This document shows positions 36,521 to 48,600 of a stretch of 64,000 nucleotides of DNA, in pieces; the stretch's first letter is position 1; the number at the start of each line of letters is the position of its first letter. Location: assembly GCA_030430075.1 (NCBI GenBank), contig JAUIGN010000003.1, positions 310,001-374,000 on the forward strand, read 5' to 3'. The translations under genes were made by a program, and so were the position numbers. The notes below the pieces were generated by a model. The model was not told the origin of the DNA, searched no databases, and saw only the letters and a program-made list of their open reading frames with translations. Source of the DNA: a bacterium (GTDB lineage Bacteria > Planctomycetota > Planctomycetia > Pirellulales > Pirellulaceae).

Positions 36521-39500
36521 GACGCAGATCCTTCGGGTATTGAGAAAAGTGGCAAAGGAAGTTTCGCAAATCGCATGCCGCTTCCACTCTGGTCGGTCGA
36601 CGCCACCATCCGCCTGCCAAGCTGCGAATAAACTTCCGCAAACTGCTCAGCTTGCCGAGCCACACGACGACATGCCGCCCGCGTTCGACAGCGGTGGAGT
36701 GCGATGGCATAACCGTCCACCGCCTGGTCCACCTCACCTCGCAGCGCGTAGGTGGCGGCCAGCACCGCAAAGGGGTCGTCAAGCGTCAACATTGCCGGCA
36801 ACTGAAATGAAGCTGCGTGCGGCTCGCCCGTTACACTTACACGGATGGGTTTTCCGTCTGCCAGGCTCGCCAGAATCCCCGCTCCCGCCAGGTCTACCTG
36901 CAAGGAGGTTCCTGCAGCAACTTGCAGAGGCGGATCCAGTTCGAAGACCGCCTCCCGGGTTTGGTCCATCTTCTCCCAACGAATTCGGCTCGACAGATTG
37001 CGAGCTGGAATCATGACAATCTTCTCCACGTCCGGCGCCGCCACGCTGGCCGCCGCTCGCCGCCATGAAAGGGGCACGGGCGCGGCACCTGGCGGCATGC
37101 CACGCAGGCTCAGACCAAGTCCGGTCAGCGGGACAAAGGCGTGGTCGTTCCGCGGGTCCGCTGTTCCGGTCCGCCTCCCTGGCGGCAGCAACTGCAGCCG
37201 CAGCGCGGTGATGCGTTTGAGCCGGCTCTTGGGCGGCAGCGAGTACACGAATTCAACCTGTTCGTCCGCGCTGCCCCCGTCGGCGGATGCGCTGGTGGAG
37301 CGACCTGCCGGCGGCCGGTCCTGCGTTTGCACGGCCAACGCGAGCCGCCTCCAAGACCGCCGCCCAGCGGCCAGCGCCGCGGCCAACTCTCCAACGACTG
37401 CCGCATTCTCACGTTCCGCATCGCGCCGTGCTTCCAGCAATTCAATGATCCGCTGGTGACTTTGCCGCGCGCCCGTCAACTTTCCTGACCGCTGGAAGTG
37501 CCTAGCCGCCAGGCGCCAATCGTCCAGTCGCGACGGATCGGCCTCTAAGCGAAGCTGCAGCGCCTGCAAACCAATCTTCGATCCGCTGTGGGCAAAGCCC
37601 AACGTGGCGTCCCAGAGAACGAGCGCGTCGTCACGGGAAACACCGACCAACCTTGTCCCGTCCGGGCTCCAGGCGATTCGCACGTCGTCCCCCCGGGGGC
37701 CATGCAGCGTACAGACCTTCTGCCCCAGACCGGGATCCCACAGAATCAAATGTCCATCGCGGCTCAGCGATGCCAACCTGGATGACGTCGCGTTCCAGCA
37801 GAGCGACTCGACCTGACGCAGATGCCCTTTGAAGATCTGCGCAACGACGCCCCGCTCGACATCCCACAAGCGCACCGACTGATCATGGCTGCACGAGGCA
37901 AGCCGTTTCCCCGCGGCGTCCCAGGCGATGGCGGTCACAAACCCCTCATGTCCCGCCAGGGTCTTCCGCGCAAGACCCTCGATCGGATCCCAAATCTTGA
38001 TCGTATGATCGGACGAGCAGGATGCCAATCGACCGTCAAACGGATGCCACCGCAGGTCCACGATTCCCGAACGGTGCCCTTCCATAGTCACCTGCAGTTC
38101 ACCCGTCGCTGCATTCCAAATGCAGATTGTCTTTTCCTGTCCCGCAGTCGCCAATTGGCTGCCGTCGGGACTCCAGGCAACCGTCCGCAGTTCGCCCCCT
38201 TGACCGCGCAATGTCAGCTCGTGATCGCCCGCGAGCGTCCAGATGTTCGCCGTTCCGTCGCGACTTGCTGTCGCCAGGCGCTGGCCGTCGGGGCTCCAGC
38301 GAACCTGCCTGATGCCCCGGCGATGTCCGGTCAACGTCATCATCGGGACGGACCGCACCGTATCCCAGACCTTGATCTCGTTGCCCTGGATACATGCCAG
38401 CCGGACGCCTTGCGGGTGCCACGCTGCACCGCTCAGACCGCGACTACCTGGGAGCGAATCGCGGCGCTCTGCAGGCGTCTTCGGAATCCAGATCCTGGCG
38501 GTCCCGTCCTCGCTGACGGAAGCGATCCGCCGGCCATCCGGACTCCAACAGGCTTGATTGATCGTATGCTGGTGACCGCGCAGTGTTTCCAGCTTGCCCG
38601 GTTCAGATTGCGTCAGACACCAGGTGTCGACGGCCCGATCGTCCCCGGCGGAAACCAGGCATTCACCACCGGGGTGCCAATCCAGGCTGGTCAGACTCCC
38701 GAGGGACGCGGTCAACGTCCGTTGCAGCCGCGGCTTGCCGGGCGACAACGCATCCGGGATCTTCCAGAGTGTGATCTTCCCACCCGCAGAACCGACCGCC
38801 AACAATCGACCGTCCGGCCGGTAGCAAACACGACTATTCCGCCGTGTCGAGCCGGTCTTCCAGACGCGCGGGCGAACTCGGTCCAGGACGTCCCACCAGA
38901 TCACTTCGCCATCCACCTGCCCGCCAACCAGCGATTTGCCATCCGGGCTCCAGGCAATGCACGTCGTCTTCGAGCCGTAGGTTCTGAGCTTCCTGCCATC
39001 TGCCCCCCAGACTTGGGTGACTCCATCCGTCGCCAACTGCGTTCCATCCGGACTCCAGGCCAGGTCGGAAATGGCGTCCTGGCCCGCCATCGACGCCAAC
39101 TGCTTGCCCGAGACGGCATCCGTGATCACAATCGTGCCGTCGACGGCTGCGGTTGCGATCCGCGTACCATCCGGACTCCAAGCCACCGCGCGGGAAGACA
39201 CTCGGTGCCGGTCCAAGTCGCGATGTACGAGTTCGCCACGGTGCGCATCCCAGACTTCGAGACTGCCGTTCCAGGTGGAGCAAGCCAGAAAACGTCCATC
39301 CGGGCTCCAGTCGCATCCGACGACTCCCGAGCTGTCTCCACGCATTGTCAACTGGTCGCGATGGCAAAGCGACTTCAGGTAGAACCACTCCCACCCGCGT
39401 GGATCCATCTGGCCGGCGGGTGCCTTCCAGTTGTCAACCAGCGCCTTGACCACGGGGATCCCGTCTTGGAGCCGAGCGGACTGGCAGGCCAGGTTCATTT

Positions 39501-41223
39501 CCGCGGCATAGAGGCTTTGGCGGAGTGCCTCTCCGCGAGACTCCGCCAGCAAGTTGGCATCCTGAGCTTCTCTACGGAGCGACGTTTCACGCTGCAAGAG
39601 TTTCGACTCACGCTGCAGGGCAGCCAAGCGGTCGGCGGCCAGGCGCTCGTTGGCGGAGGCCAACCGCCGCTGCCGCGTCTCCTGGCGATACCAGATCGCC
39701 GCCGCAGAGAGCGACCCCAGCGAGAGCACCAGCAACAGTCCGATCACTACCAACAGCGAGGCAGCCAGCCCCTTGTTGCGTCGGCTCCAACGCCACAAAT
39801 GCTCGTGCCATGCAATCCGCCGCGCCCGAACCGGCTCGTCGTTGATAAACCGCCGCAGATCGTCCAACATTGCCTGGGCCGTCTGGTAGCGGTGACGCGG
39901 CTCATGGTCGATGGCCTTGAGCACGATCGTTTCCAGGTCGCGAGGAATCCTCGGATCGATCGCTCGCGGCGCCTCCGGTTCGATGCGCGTGATGTGTTCG
40001 ACCAACTGCAGTCGATCCGGCGAATCGAAAGCCGGCCGCAGCACGAGCAACTCGTAGAGAGTCAGTCCCAGCGAATACACGTCCGCCCGCGCATCGCAAT
40101 GCCCTTTGAAGCGTTCAGGCGACATATAACGGAGCGTTCCCAACAGGTCACCCGTATGCGTCACATCTTCCGCATCGGTCTTGGCCAACCCGAAGTCGGT
40201 GACCCAGACGACGCCGGAGGCGTCCAGCAGCAGGTTCGAGGGCTTGATGTCGCGATGGATCACGCCCCGCGCATGGGCATGCCCCAACGCTTCGGCCACC
40301 TGCCTGCCAACCTGGGCGATTGAGAGGTAGTAATGGCGCTGCCCGCCGTCGGTCGTCGACCGCTCGGTTTGGCCGGGAAGGTTCGCCACCCGGCTCGAAC
40401 TGCCCTGCGCATCCGTTTCATGCGGCGTCGCGGCAGATGCTTCGCTTTCGCCGTCCTCCACTGCCCGGCGATCTCCGGCGGGCCGTCCTCGCGGTGCGTC
40501 CGCAGCTTCGATACGAAACCTCCCGCTGACCAAGGTCTGCGCCAGGTCTGCCGCGGCGGGCTGCCCCGCCCGCCATCCGCTGGATGCATCAGAGGAACGC
40601 TGCCGGTGATCGACGTTCCCGGGCGTGGCATCCTGGGGGCCACCCGCGGTGGGCAGGCTGGCACGCTTGCCGTTCCGGACCGATTTAGATTCGGCGCGGA
40701 GCCGTTTGAGATCATCGATGACAGTCGCCAGGTTCCAGCCATGGATCAATTGCATCGCGTAGTAGAAGCGATTGTCTTCCTGACCCACTTCAAACACCGG
40801 GACGATGTTGGTGTGATGGAGGCGCGCCACGGCTCGCGCTTCACGTTGAAATCGCAACTGGCTCTTCTTGTCTCCCGACGCGCTGAACGGCAGGACCTTC
40901 AACGCGACACGACGACCAAGCGACAGTTGCTGGGCTTCGTAAACCACCCCCATCCCACCGCGACCGATCTCCCCCAGGATGCGATAGTCGCCGATCTGGT
41001 CAATCTGTGGGCCCTCATCGACCGGACCGTCCTCTGACTCCCCGTGGGGATCCAACTCTTCCAGCGCCGCCAGGGCCGGCAGCGTGGCGAGAATGTCGGC
41101 CGCCAGGTCGGGAAATCGCTCGGCGTACGCATCCGCCGTCGGTTGCTCTCCACGTCGATGGGAGGCCAGGAAATCCTCGACGACCTCGGCAAGCGTCGCG
41201 CTGGGCGGCACGGAAGAATCCAT
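36514..41223 (-). CDS. Membrane Ser/Thr protein kinase with WD40-repeat domain
   Basis: A 1,569-residue PknB-like kinase. The glycine loop GRGGMG is at 87-92, the ATP lysine K109 in VALKVL, the catalytic HRDIKPSN has D325, and DFG is at 343-345. About 130 extra polar residues lie between the hinge region and the catalytic loop. One transmembrane helix (about residues 480-502) is followed by a coiled-coil stretch and then about a dozen WD40 repeats in the pattern SPDGxxLA...IWD. A C-terminal region of about 400 residues looks helical with a beta-rich part. ATG 41223 lies 43 bases after the sigma-factor stop. Such sigma-kinase pairs are typical of planctomycetes. Confidence 0.93.
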   Translation of the reverse strand: MDSSVPPSATLAEVVEDFLASHRRGEQPTADAYAERFPDLAADILATLPALAALEELDPHGESEDGPVDEGPQIDQIGDYRILGEIGRGGMGVVYEAQQLSLGRRVALKVLPFSASGDKKSQLRFQREARAVARLHHTNIVPVFEVGQEDNRFYYAMQLIHGWNLATVIDDLKRLRAESKSVRNGKRASLPTAGGPQDATPGNVDHRQRSSDASSGWRAGQPAAADLAQTLVSGRFRIEAADAPRGRPAGDRRAVEDGESEASAATPHETDAQGSSSRVANLPGQTERSTTDGGQRHYYLSIAQVGRQVAEALGHAHARGVIHRDIKPSNLLLDASGVVWVTDFGLAKTDAEDVTHTGDLLGTLRYMSPERFKGHCDARADVYSLGLTLYELLVLRPAFDSPDRLQLVEHITRIEPEAPRAIDPRIPRDLETIVLKAIDHEPRHRYQTAQAMLDDLRRFINDEPVRARRIAWHEHLWRWSRRNKGLAASLLVVIGLLLVLSLGSLSAAAIWYRQETRQRRLASANERLAADRLAALQRESKLLQRETSLRREAQDANLLAESRGEALRQSLYAAEMNLACQSARLQDGIPVVKALVDNWKAPAGQMDPRGWEWFYLKSLCHRDQLTMRGDSSGVVGCDWSPDGRFLACSTWNGSLEVWDAHRGELVHRDLDRHRVSSRAVAWSPDGTRIATAAVDGTIVITDAVSGKQLASMAGQDAISDLAWSPDGTQLATDGVTQVWGADGRKLRTYGSKTTCIAWSPDGKSLVGGQVDGEVIWWDVLDRVRPRVWKTGSTRRNSRVCYRPDGRLLAVGSAGGKITLWKIPDALSPGKPRLQRTLTASLGSLTSLDWHPGGECLVSAGDDRAVDTWCLTQSEPGKLETLRGHQHTINQACWSPDGRRIASVSEDGTARIWIPKTPAERRDSLPGSRGLSGAAWHPQGVRLACIQGNEIKVWDTVRSVPMMTLTGHRRGIRQVRWSPDGQRLATASRDGTANIWTLAGDHELTLRGQGGELRTVAWSPDGSQLATAGQEKTICIWNAATGELQVTMEGHRSGIVDLRWHPFDGRLASCSSDHTIKIWDPIEGLARKTLAGHEGFVTAIAWDAAGKRLASCSHDQSVRLWDVERGVVAQIFKGHLRQVESLCWNATSSRLASLSRDGHLILWDPGLGQKVCTLHGPRGDDVRIAWSPDGTRLVGVSRDDALVLWDATLGFAHSGSKIGLQALQLRLEADPSRLDDWRLAARHFQRSGKLTGARQSHQRIIELLEARRDAERENAAVVGELAAALAAGRRSWRRLALAVQTQDRPPAGRSTSASADGGSADEQVEFVYSLPPKSRLKRITALRLQLLPPGRRTGTADPRNDHAFVPLTGLGLSLRGMPPGAAPVPLSWRRAAASVAAPDVEKIVMIPARNLSSRIRWEKMDQTREAVFELDPPLQVAAGTSLQVDLAGAGILASLADGKPIRVSVTGEPHAASFQLPAMLTLDDPFAVLAATYALRGEVDQAVDGYAIALHRCRTRAACRRVARQAEQFAEVYSQLGRRMVASTDQSGSGMRFAKLPLPLFSIPEGSASW

Positions 41224-41266
41224 GGCGTTTCTTCTTCTTAAAGCAATCAGCGAGTATTCGCGACAC

Positions 41267-41893
41267 TCACTTTTCCAGCCCCATCTCACCGAGCAACTTC
41301 TGCAAACGCTGCAAAGCGCGGACAAATCGTTTGCTGGCAGCCGATTCGTCGATCCCCAACTCCTGCGCCGCTTCCTGATTGCTCAAGTCTTCATGGTGGC
41401 GTAACGAAAGGATCTCCCGATCAATGCCGTCCAATCGATCCAGGGCCTCTTGCAGCACCTGGCGGCGCTCGGCCCGCATCGCCGCCTCGGTCGGCGTCGT
41501 CAGCCGGCCCAACAACTGCGCCGCGATCGAAACGGAACTCGCCATCGGCAGCCGCGATTGCTGCAGGCAAACCTCCTGCCGAGCGTCTCGTGCCTGGGCG
41601 CCCAAGTGGCGGCGGTGAACATCAATCAGCTTCTGGCCCGTGATCTTTCGCAGCCACAAGAAGAACGGCGCCTGCGGGTCCGCCAGATACTCGGGCAGCC
41701 GCCCGGCCGCTTCGAGGTATGCATCTTGGAGGACATCCGAGTCATCAACACGGCCCTGTAACCGCCGGTTGAGACGCATCCGAATCATCTTCTTCAGCCG
41801 ATCTCGGTGCTCGGCGAACAAGTCATTCATCGCAACCCGGTCACCGCCCGCAGCACGTTCGAGCAAGGGGCTCGGCGACTCTGATTCAGACAT
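41267..41893 (-). CDS. ECF-type RNA polymerase sigma factor (planctomycete type)
   Basis: A 208-residue sigma-70 family protein with region 2 (LKKMIRMRLNRRLQGRVDDS followed by DVLQDAYLEA) and region 4 (LDRLDGIDREILSLRHHEDL and the helix-turn-helix that follows, SNQEAAQELGIDESAASKRF). It lacks an adjacent anti-sigma factor; the kinase next to it is the likely regulator, as known for planctomycete ECF-kinase groups. GAGGAG lies about 7 bases before ATG 41893; the longer open frame upstream is rejected. Confidence 0.92.
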   Translation of the reverse strand: MSESESPSPLLERAAGGDRVAMNDLFAEHRDRLKKMIRMRLNRRLQGRVDDSDVLQDAYLEAAGRLPEYLADPQAPFFLWLRKITGQKLIDVHRRHLGAQARDARQEVCLQQSRLPMASSVSIAAQLLGRLTTPTEAAMRAERRQVLQEALDRLDGIDREILSLRHHEDLSNQEAAQELGIDESAASKRFVRALQRLQKLLGEMGLEK

Positions 41894-41979
41894 CCGATTC
41901 TCCTCGAGTGCCGCCATGACGGGCCGCGGCGGTATCCCACAACGGCAGACGCCACTCGGTCCGGACACCGGGATCCTTG

Positions 41980-42303
41980 CTACCACGGAGCAGCCAGAAT
42001 CCCCACGACGATCAAGATCGTCACAACGACAGCCCCGACACTGAGCAGGGCCATCCAAATGGCTGCCTGCAGGGCCAACACCTTCCGCAACACAAGCCCC
42101 AATGGTTGATCCGGGTTCCCCTTCTCGTCGACATGGATGATCCGCATGGCTCGCCGACGCTCGCATTTCGGGCACCGCATCATCCGCCGTTTCCCCCAGG
42201 AATAGGCATGCTTCCGCGTCCAGCCCAGCGACTCCAAGTCAACCTCGTAAGGACACTTGGGACAGCGGGCCACCCATCCAGGCGCTATGGCTCGCTTTGA
42301 CAC
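41980..42303 (-). CDS. Small zinc-ribbon membrane protein
   Basis: A 107-residue protein: N-terminal zinc ribbon (CPKCPYEVD and CPKCERRR) and one C-terminal transmembrane helix (hydrophobic run starting AAIWMALLSVGAVVVTIL). Start taken as GTG 42303, which has AAAGGGAT at good spacing; a TTG two codons upstream has not. It precedes the sigma factor by 86 bases on the same strand and may belong to the same transcript. It could be a membrane-held regulator, but no function can be assigned. Confidence 0.65.
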   Translation of the reverse strand: MSKRAIAPGWVARCPKCPYEVDLESLGWTRKHAYSWGKRRMMRCPKCERRRAMRIIHVDEKGNPDQPLGLVLRKVLALQAAIWMALLSVGAVVVTILIVVGILAAPW

Positions 42304-42636
42304 AATCAATCCCTTTCGCCAGCGTGATCCGACTGCCAGTCAATTTCCAAGGAAACCATTCTCAACGTGACTGCCGTTCTCCCGCCTCGCACCACCCAGC
42401 AACGGATGAATCATCGGGAAACGGCTCCATCGGCCTGCCCGACCACCGATGGTCCCCTGTGAATCATATTATTCGCGAGCGACCGCCAGATCTCAAGGAG
42501 ATCGCCGGGCCCAACGCGCGAGCTCTGCATTCCCCATTCCCCCGCGCCGAGCAATCACGTTAGACGCCGAACCGACTTCGCAGGAACACGACGTCGGGCG
42601 GCGAGCGTTCGTTTGGCAGCGAATGGCCAGCCATCC
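42304..42636. other. Intergenic stretch downstream of the giant gene
   Basis: No gene. It contains one hairpin (listed separately). The small zinc-ribbon gene and sigma factor downstream may have their own promoter here; none could be identified. Confidence 0.4.
42427..42452 (-). terminator. Possible terminator hairpin of the giant gene
   Basis: CCATCGG (42427-42433) and CCGATGG (42446-42452) form a 7-base-pair stem with a 12-base loop, about 185 bases past the giant gene's stop on the minus strand. There is no T-run, so intrinsic termination is doubtful. Confidence 0.3.
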
Positions 42637-45600
42637 TTATGGGGATAGGCCATCGTGGTGCGAGTCATCCAGCGTCGGCTCGTCGAGCTGTGCGAAGAAT
42701 TCGTCCAGGCCGTCCTCTTCCTCTTCTAACCGCAGCCGCTCGACCGTTGGAATCTCCGTCCCGGCCGACCCGGTGTCCGCCGCGTGGGCCAAGTCGAACG
42801 AGGTCAGCCCGTCCCGGCTCTCCAGCGTGGCTTCCGCCGACCCTCCTTGTTGGCGGCCCGACAGCTCGTCGCCCGTCGCGGGCGCAGCGAAGTCGTCGAA
42901 CAGGCGGTCCACCGTCGCGCGGTAATCGGCACTGGTCAGCGGCGTGAAGTCCAACAGCCGCGCGGCGTCGCGTCGCACACTCAGGACTTGTCCCATTCGC
43001 ATCATGCCGCTCATGACCGCATCGGGATGAGCGTGCGGGTCGAGGTCCGGCAAACCGAGCACATGCCCCAGTTCGTGCGCCACGACGCGGAGCAGGTCAA
43101 CGCGTCCCTCGGTATCAGGCGATCCGTCGACGGACAGGCTCCAACCCCGCCCTCCCCCATTGTCGTCCAACCAGATCGTCGGCGTGGTGAATGAGCCGAG
43201 CCCCAGGACGGCCGGCGGCAGATCGGTCACGATCGCTTCGACTTCCGCCAGGATGCTCGCCGACCCGGCATCCACACTCAACCAATGCTCGATGGCCGCA
43301 TCCAGGACCGGGGCGAGGTCGTCTGCGTTGAGCGTCGCGGCAGGCGCCGGTGCCGTGACCGCACCACCGGCCGATCGGAGTTCACCCAGCCGTTCGACGC
43401 GAATCGCGTCGATAATCACGTTACCGTCGGCGCCGGTGTCTGAGACCCCGATGGTGAGCGTCCCTCCGGAGAAAGCAAAACTGTTTTCCAGGTCCGCAAA
43501 CCACCGGTCGGCATGATAGACCACCGTCCCCTCGGGAGTCGCCGCCGGGTTTGCCGGTGAGAGCTTTTGGTTGATGGCAACGGGGCTGCCGTTGATCGTG
43601 TACTGCGCGTTGCTCGCCCGGTTGAAGTAAGGAGTCCAGGTGGCGGATACGCGGTAGGTCCCGGCAGGCAGGCTGCTGAATGTGTAAGTGGCCGACTGGG
43701 GAATGCCCCCCACCACCGCTTCGCGGACATCCCCTTGAAAACCTTGCGCCCAGACCGACATGTTGCCGGAGTCGCTGTAGCCCGTTGCGTCGCCGTCGTC
43801 GATCAAGGCCACGGCCGGCGCCACGACTCCGGTCAACAGGATTTCGAACGGATCTTCGTCGGCATCATTGGTTGCGAACGAAAGTGTGCCCGCATGTGCC
43901 GCGGCAACCGTTGTATCCAAGCCGATTTCAAATGTCACCGATTGGCCCGGCAAGAGTACCTGGCCGGCTGCCAGGTCGTGGACGATCGTGAACCCGGCCG
44001 GCGCAGAGATCGGCTGCAAGACGAGATCTGCCGCTCCCAGGTTGGTCACTTGAAACTGCTTGCTGACCGGCGACCCGACCAGCCCCGAGCCAATCGCGAC
44101 GTTCGAAACACGGCTCTCCACGTCGAGCGATCCCGCGGTCACCTGGATCTCCGCGTCCGTGCGACGGTCAATCCGCACAGCATCGGCGATGACGCTGCCG
44201 GTCGTGCTGCCGCTTAGTTCGACCGTCAATGTTCCGTCGGCACCAACCCGGTAGGTGCCAAGCCTTTCCCAGGCGACTCCCGCATCGACAAAATCGTTCG
44301 GTGCCGCGCGTTGATCGACCGACGTCGACGAAAGTCCACCAACCGCGCCGCCGATCGCGTACTCGGCATCCCGCGCTCGGTTGAAGTACGGCGTCCACGT
44401 GGCTGCCACATCAAATGCGTCGCCGGGCGTCAACGAACTGAACGTATACCTTGCCGTTTCCAGAAGTGCCCCCTGCGGCGCTTCGCGGAGATCGCCCTGG
44501 TACCCTTGGCCGTTCCACAACAGCAGACCATTCGAGCCCTGGAAGCTGGCATCATCATTGTCCACGATCAGGCTGTTGTCGCCGACCTGTCCCAGCAAAG
44601 TAAAGGAGAATGGACTCTCATCCGCATCATTGGTCGCGAACGACAACTGCCCCTCCCGGCGACCGGCCACCGCGGTATCCAGAATCACTTCAAACGACAC
44701 CGTGCCGTCCGGCGCCACGCTGGTCGTGGTACTCCCATCGAACAACGAAGCGTGACTCGTCGCACCCAGCGAATAACCGGCTGGCAGGGTCACCGTCGTT
44801 CCGAGTTCCAGGCTTTGGACACCCCGGTTGGAAATCGTAAACCACTTGCTCCGCGGCGTCCCGGCGAGGACCGCGCCGAAATCGAATGTCCCCTGGTTGA
44901 GAACCGGTGATGCCGGGCCGCTGACCTCAATCTCCGGCCCCACCACCTGCTCGATTCGGACGGCATCCGAGATCACCGAACCACTGGCCGTCCCCGCCAG
45001 TTGGACGGCAATCGTACCGGCCTGATCGACCTTGAACGCCCCCAAACGTTCCCACCCGACGCCTTCCGCGATGAAGTCATCCGGGGCGAGCGTCTGGTTG
45101 ACAATGATTGTCGCGGGTCCACCCACGCCACCGCTGATCGTGTACGGCGCGTCCGGGGCGCGGTTGCTGAACGGCGTCCAGGTGGTCGCAACTTCGAAGA
45201 CCAACCCCGGCGGCAGTTCCGTAAATGTGTAGCTGGAAAGACCGTTCGTACCGCCTGCCTGGTCCTCGCGCACGTCGCCGTCAAATCCTTGGTTGGTCCA
45301 CAACAGGAGTGGGCCCGCCTGCTGGTAGCCGTCGTCATCGTTATCGATGATCGTCGGGGCTTCGTTGACCCCGCTGACGGTAAGCGTCAGTGTCGAGGAT
45401 GCTTCCGCCCCCTCGTCGTCGCTCATCGTGTAGGCGATCTCGACCGTTGCGGACGCGCCGAGCGAGAGGATGTCGAAGTCCGTACCCGGCTCGAACACGA
45501 CCTGGTTGCCTGCAATGCCGACCCAGCCCGTCAACAGATCCGGACCGCTCGCCAGCCCGCTGACGACGACACCGTCAATCGAGTCCAAGGAGAACGTCGC

Positions 45601-48600
45601 CCCGTGATCATCGCCGTCGACGTCCTGGTCGTTGGCCAGCACATCAACACTTCGCGCGGCGTTCTCCGTGGTGGCCGCGGTGTCGGGGATCGCGGTGGGT
45701 GCGTCGTTCACGCCACTGACGGAAATCGTCAGCACAGCGGACGAGGCGGCGCCGGCGTCGTCCGACATCGTGTAATGCACTTCCACGGTCGCCACGTCGC
45801 CTCCATCCAACTCATCGAAGTCGCTGCCTGGATCGAAGGCAATCACTCCTTCTGAAGTCTCCCGAACCGTGCCGGTGAGCAAGCTGCCGCCGGTACTTAA
45901 CCCGGCGATGACGACGCGGTCGATCGAGTCCAACGACAGGGAGGCCGGGCCGTCATCGTCATCGATATCTTCGTCATTCGACAGCACGGAAATCGAAGCC
46001 GGCGTGTTTTCGTCCGTCGCCAAGGTATCGTCACGGGCAGCAGGCGCATCGTTCCGGCCGGCGATCGTGACCGTGACCGTCGCGGTCGCCTGGCCCCCAT
46101 CCCCGTCACGAATCGTGTAGAGGAACGTGTCGGTCGCCATGTCGCCTTCATCGAGCGACTCGAACCGGCCGTCCGGATCGTAGCTGACCCCGGCGGCCGA
46201 GAACGACACGCGACCGGCCGTCGCGGACGAATCAACGGCGGTGACCGTCAACGGATCGCCGCCGCCCGCCGGATCGGTGTCGTTCTCCAGGACTCCGACG
46301 AAGGTGGCCGATGCATCTTCGCTCACGTTGGCCTGATCGTCGTTGGCGGTGGGCGGACGGTTGTTCACCACCAGTGCAAACATCGCCACGCTGGCCTCGC
46401 CGTCCGTCGCCGTGATAACAACCGTCTGACTCTGTGTCGGACCGTCCTCGGCGGCAAACGCCCAGTTCCAGGTCCCGTCGCCGTGATCGGTGATCGTACC
46501 GACGGAAGCCGACAGCGCGACCGCGTCGTCCCCCTGGTCCGAATAGGTTCCGGTATTCTCCGCCGTCGTCCCCTCATCGACCGTCACCGATGCCGCGTCA
46601 ACCATGACGGTCGGCGCCACGTTGTTGACCGTCAGCGCGAACGTGGTCGTCGATTCCGCGCCATCGCTGTCGGTCGCCGTAATCGTCACCGTCTGGGATT
46701 CGTCCGGTCCGTCACTGCTGTCAAACGACCAACTCCACGTCCCGTCACCCGGATCGACGATCGTCCCAATCGAGGCGGAGAGCGTCACTTCGTCTTGACC
46801 CGGGTCTGAGTAGACGCCGCTGTTGACCGCCGTCATCCCTTCATTCACTGCAACCGTGCCGTGAGCAGCCGCAACGCTCGGCGCCACATTGCGCACATCC
46901 AGGTTGAATACGGCGGAACCTTGGACGCCCAGGCTATCATTGGCGGTGATCCGCACGGGCCTGGACTGATCCGGACCGTCATTCGTCAAGAACGTCCAGG
47001 ACCACTCGCCGGGGTCGGACGATGTCACGACGATATTGCCGATGCTGGCAGCCAATGACAGCGAGGCGGACTGGTTGTCGAACGTGCCGCGGATCGTCGC
47101 CAACTGTCCCTCATCGACGGTCACCACATCCGCATCGACCGTCACCTCAACCGACGACGTGACCGTCTCGATCGTGTCGTCGTACTGCACGGTTAGCGCG
47201 CCGACCGCGAACGGCGTATTGACGACCGGCGCCGCTGTTTCCGGAACGTCGAGCCGATCGAACTCGCCGCTGACTGCCGGCGGGCTCCCCGAATCGCTCA
47301 ACATCACCGAGGCGGTCGAGGTACTGCCGGCGGGAATCTCGTAGTCATCCGAGCCGTCGCCGCCGTCCAGCGTCACACTATCGGCACCGGCCCCTGTGAC
47401 AACCAGTTGGTCGTCGCCACCCAGCCCGGCGATTCGGAGCGACTCCATGCCTGCATACGTCACGGTCTTGTCGCCAACATGGACGACGGTCGACCCCACG
47501 ACAATCGTCTCGCCCGCATCCGTGCCGAGGATCGTCAGCTCGTCGCGATCGCCGCTGCCGGCCTCGACGACCGTCACCTCCGCCACCGCATCGATGTGAA
47601 TTCGCACTTGATCGGACCGCCCGCCCGCGTCCAGCGTCACCGTGCCGTCCCAGGCGGCGACTTCCAGCACGTTGCCGCTGTCGCCACCCAGCAGCTCGCT
47701 GTGTTCCACGGCCGCCACCAGCATCTGTTCGCCATTCCCTGCGGTCAACGAATTCCGCTCGAGCCGCCAATCGGTATCGGCGAACGCCACCAGCGAGTCG
47801 CTGCCGGCGCCGCCGTCAAACTGAAAGGCGCCATCCAGTTGGATGACCGTACCGTCGGCAGCTTCTGCGTATTGCCCGGATGCCGGAGGTGCCAGGGAGG
47901 TCGATTCAACCCGCAGGGTATCGTTGCCTGCACCGGTATCGACCGACAAGTTGGCCAGGCCGAACGCAGACAGCCCCGCCGGGGCGACCGTCACCTGGTC
48001 ACCCAGCGCGCCGGTCTGGAGACTGACGTCACGGATGTCGAAGAGGTTCAGGTCGGCGGCAGCGAGCCCGCCCAGCGTGCCGGAAATCCGATTAGCCTTG
48101 GCTCCGCTCAAGAGTTCTTCGTTGGTCGCCGCCACCGTAACCGTGGTCGGCGGCCCGACCGTGCGCACGAATACAACGCCCTGGCCGTCGGTATCAATGT
48201 CGTCCACCGCAGCCGTGCGCCCATTCAACTGGGGCGCTCCGAGCAGCGCGGTGGCGCCGCTGAGGGCCACCGAATATCCGACCTGGTCGCCCGGTTGCGC
48301 ACCGCTCCCCTGCAACGAGCCCGCCAATGTCTCAAGTTCCCACTGGCCATTCTTGCGACCGAACGCGAACGCTTCGCCGGTCACGGAATTCGCACCTGGT
48401 GCGCCAACCACCGCCTGTGCCCCCGCGATCGCGACCGACGTTCCGAACAAGTCGCCGGCGTCTCCGGCCGGAATCACCAGGTTCGCCGTTTCGGACCAAC
48501 TGCCGTCTCGTTCAAAGACGTAAGCCGCTCCCTGGTCGTTCTGGCCACCTCGATCAGCGCCCGGAGCCCCCGCGATGATGGCGTCACCGCTGACACGGAC

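Noticed and set aside
42623..42653. ATGGCC...GGCCAT inverted repeat spanning the giant gene's stop codon
   Set aside because: Six-base arms with a 19-base loop are expected by chance at this GC, and no T-run follows.
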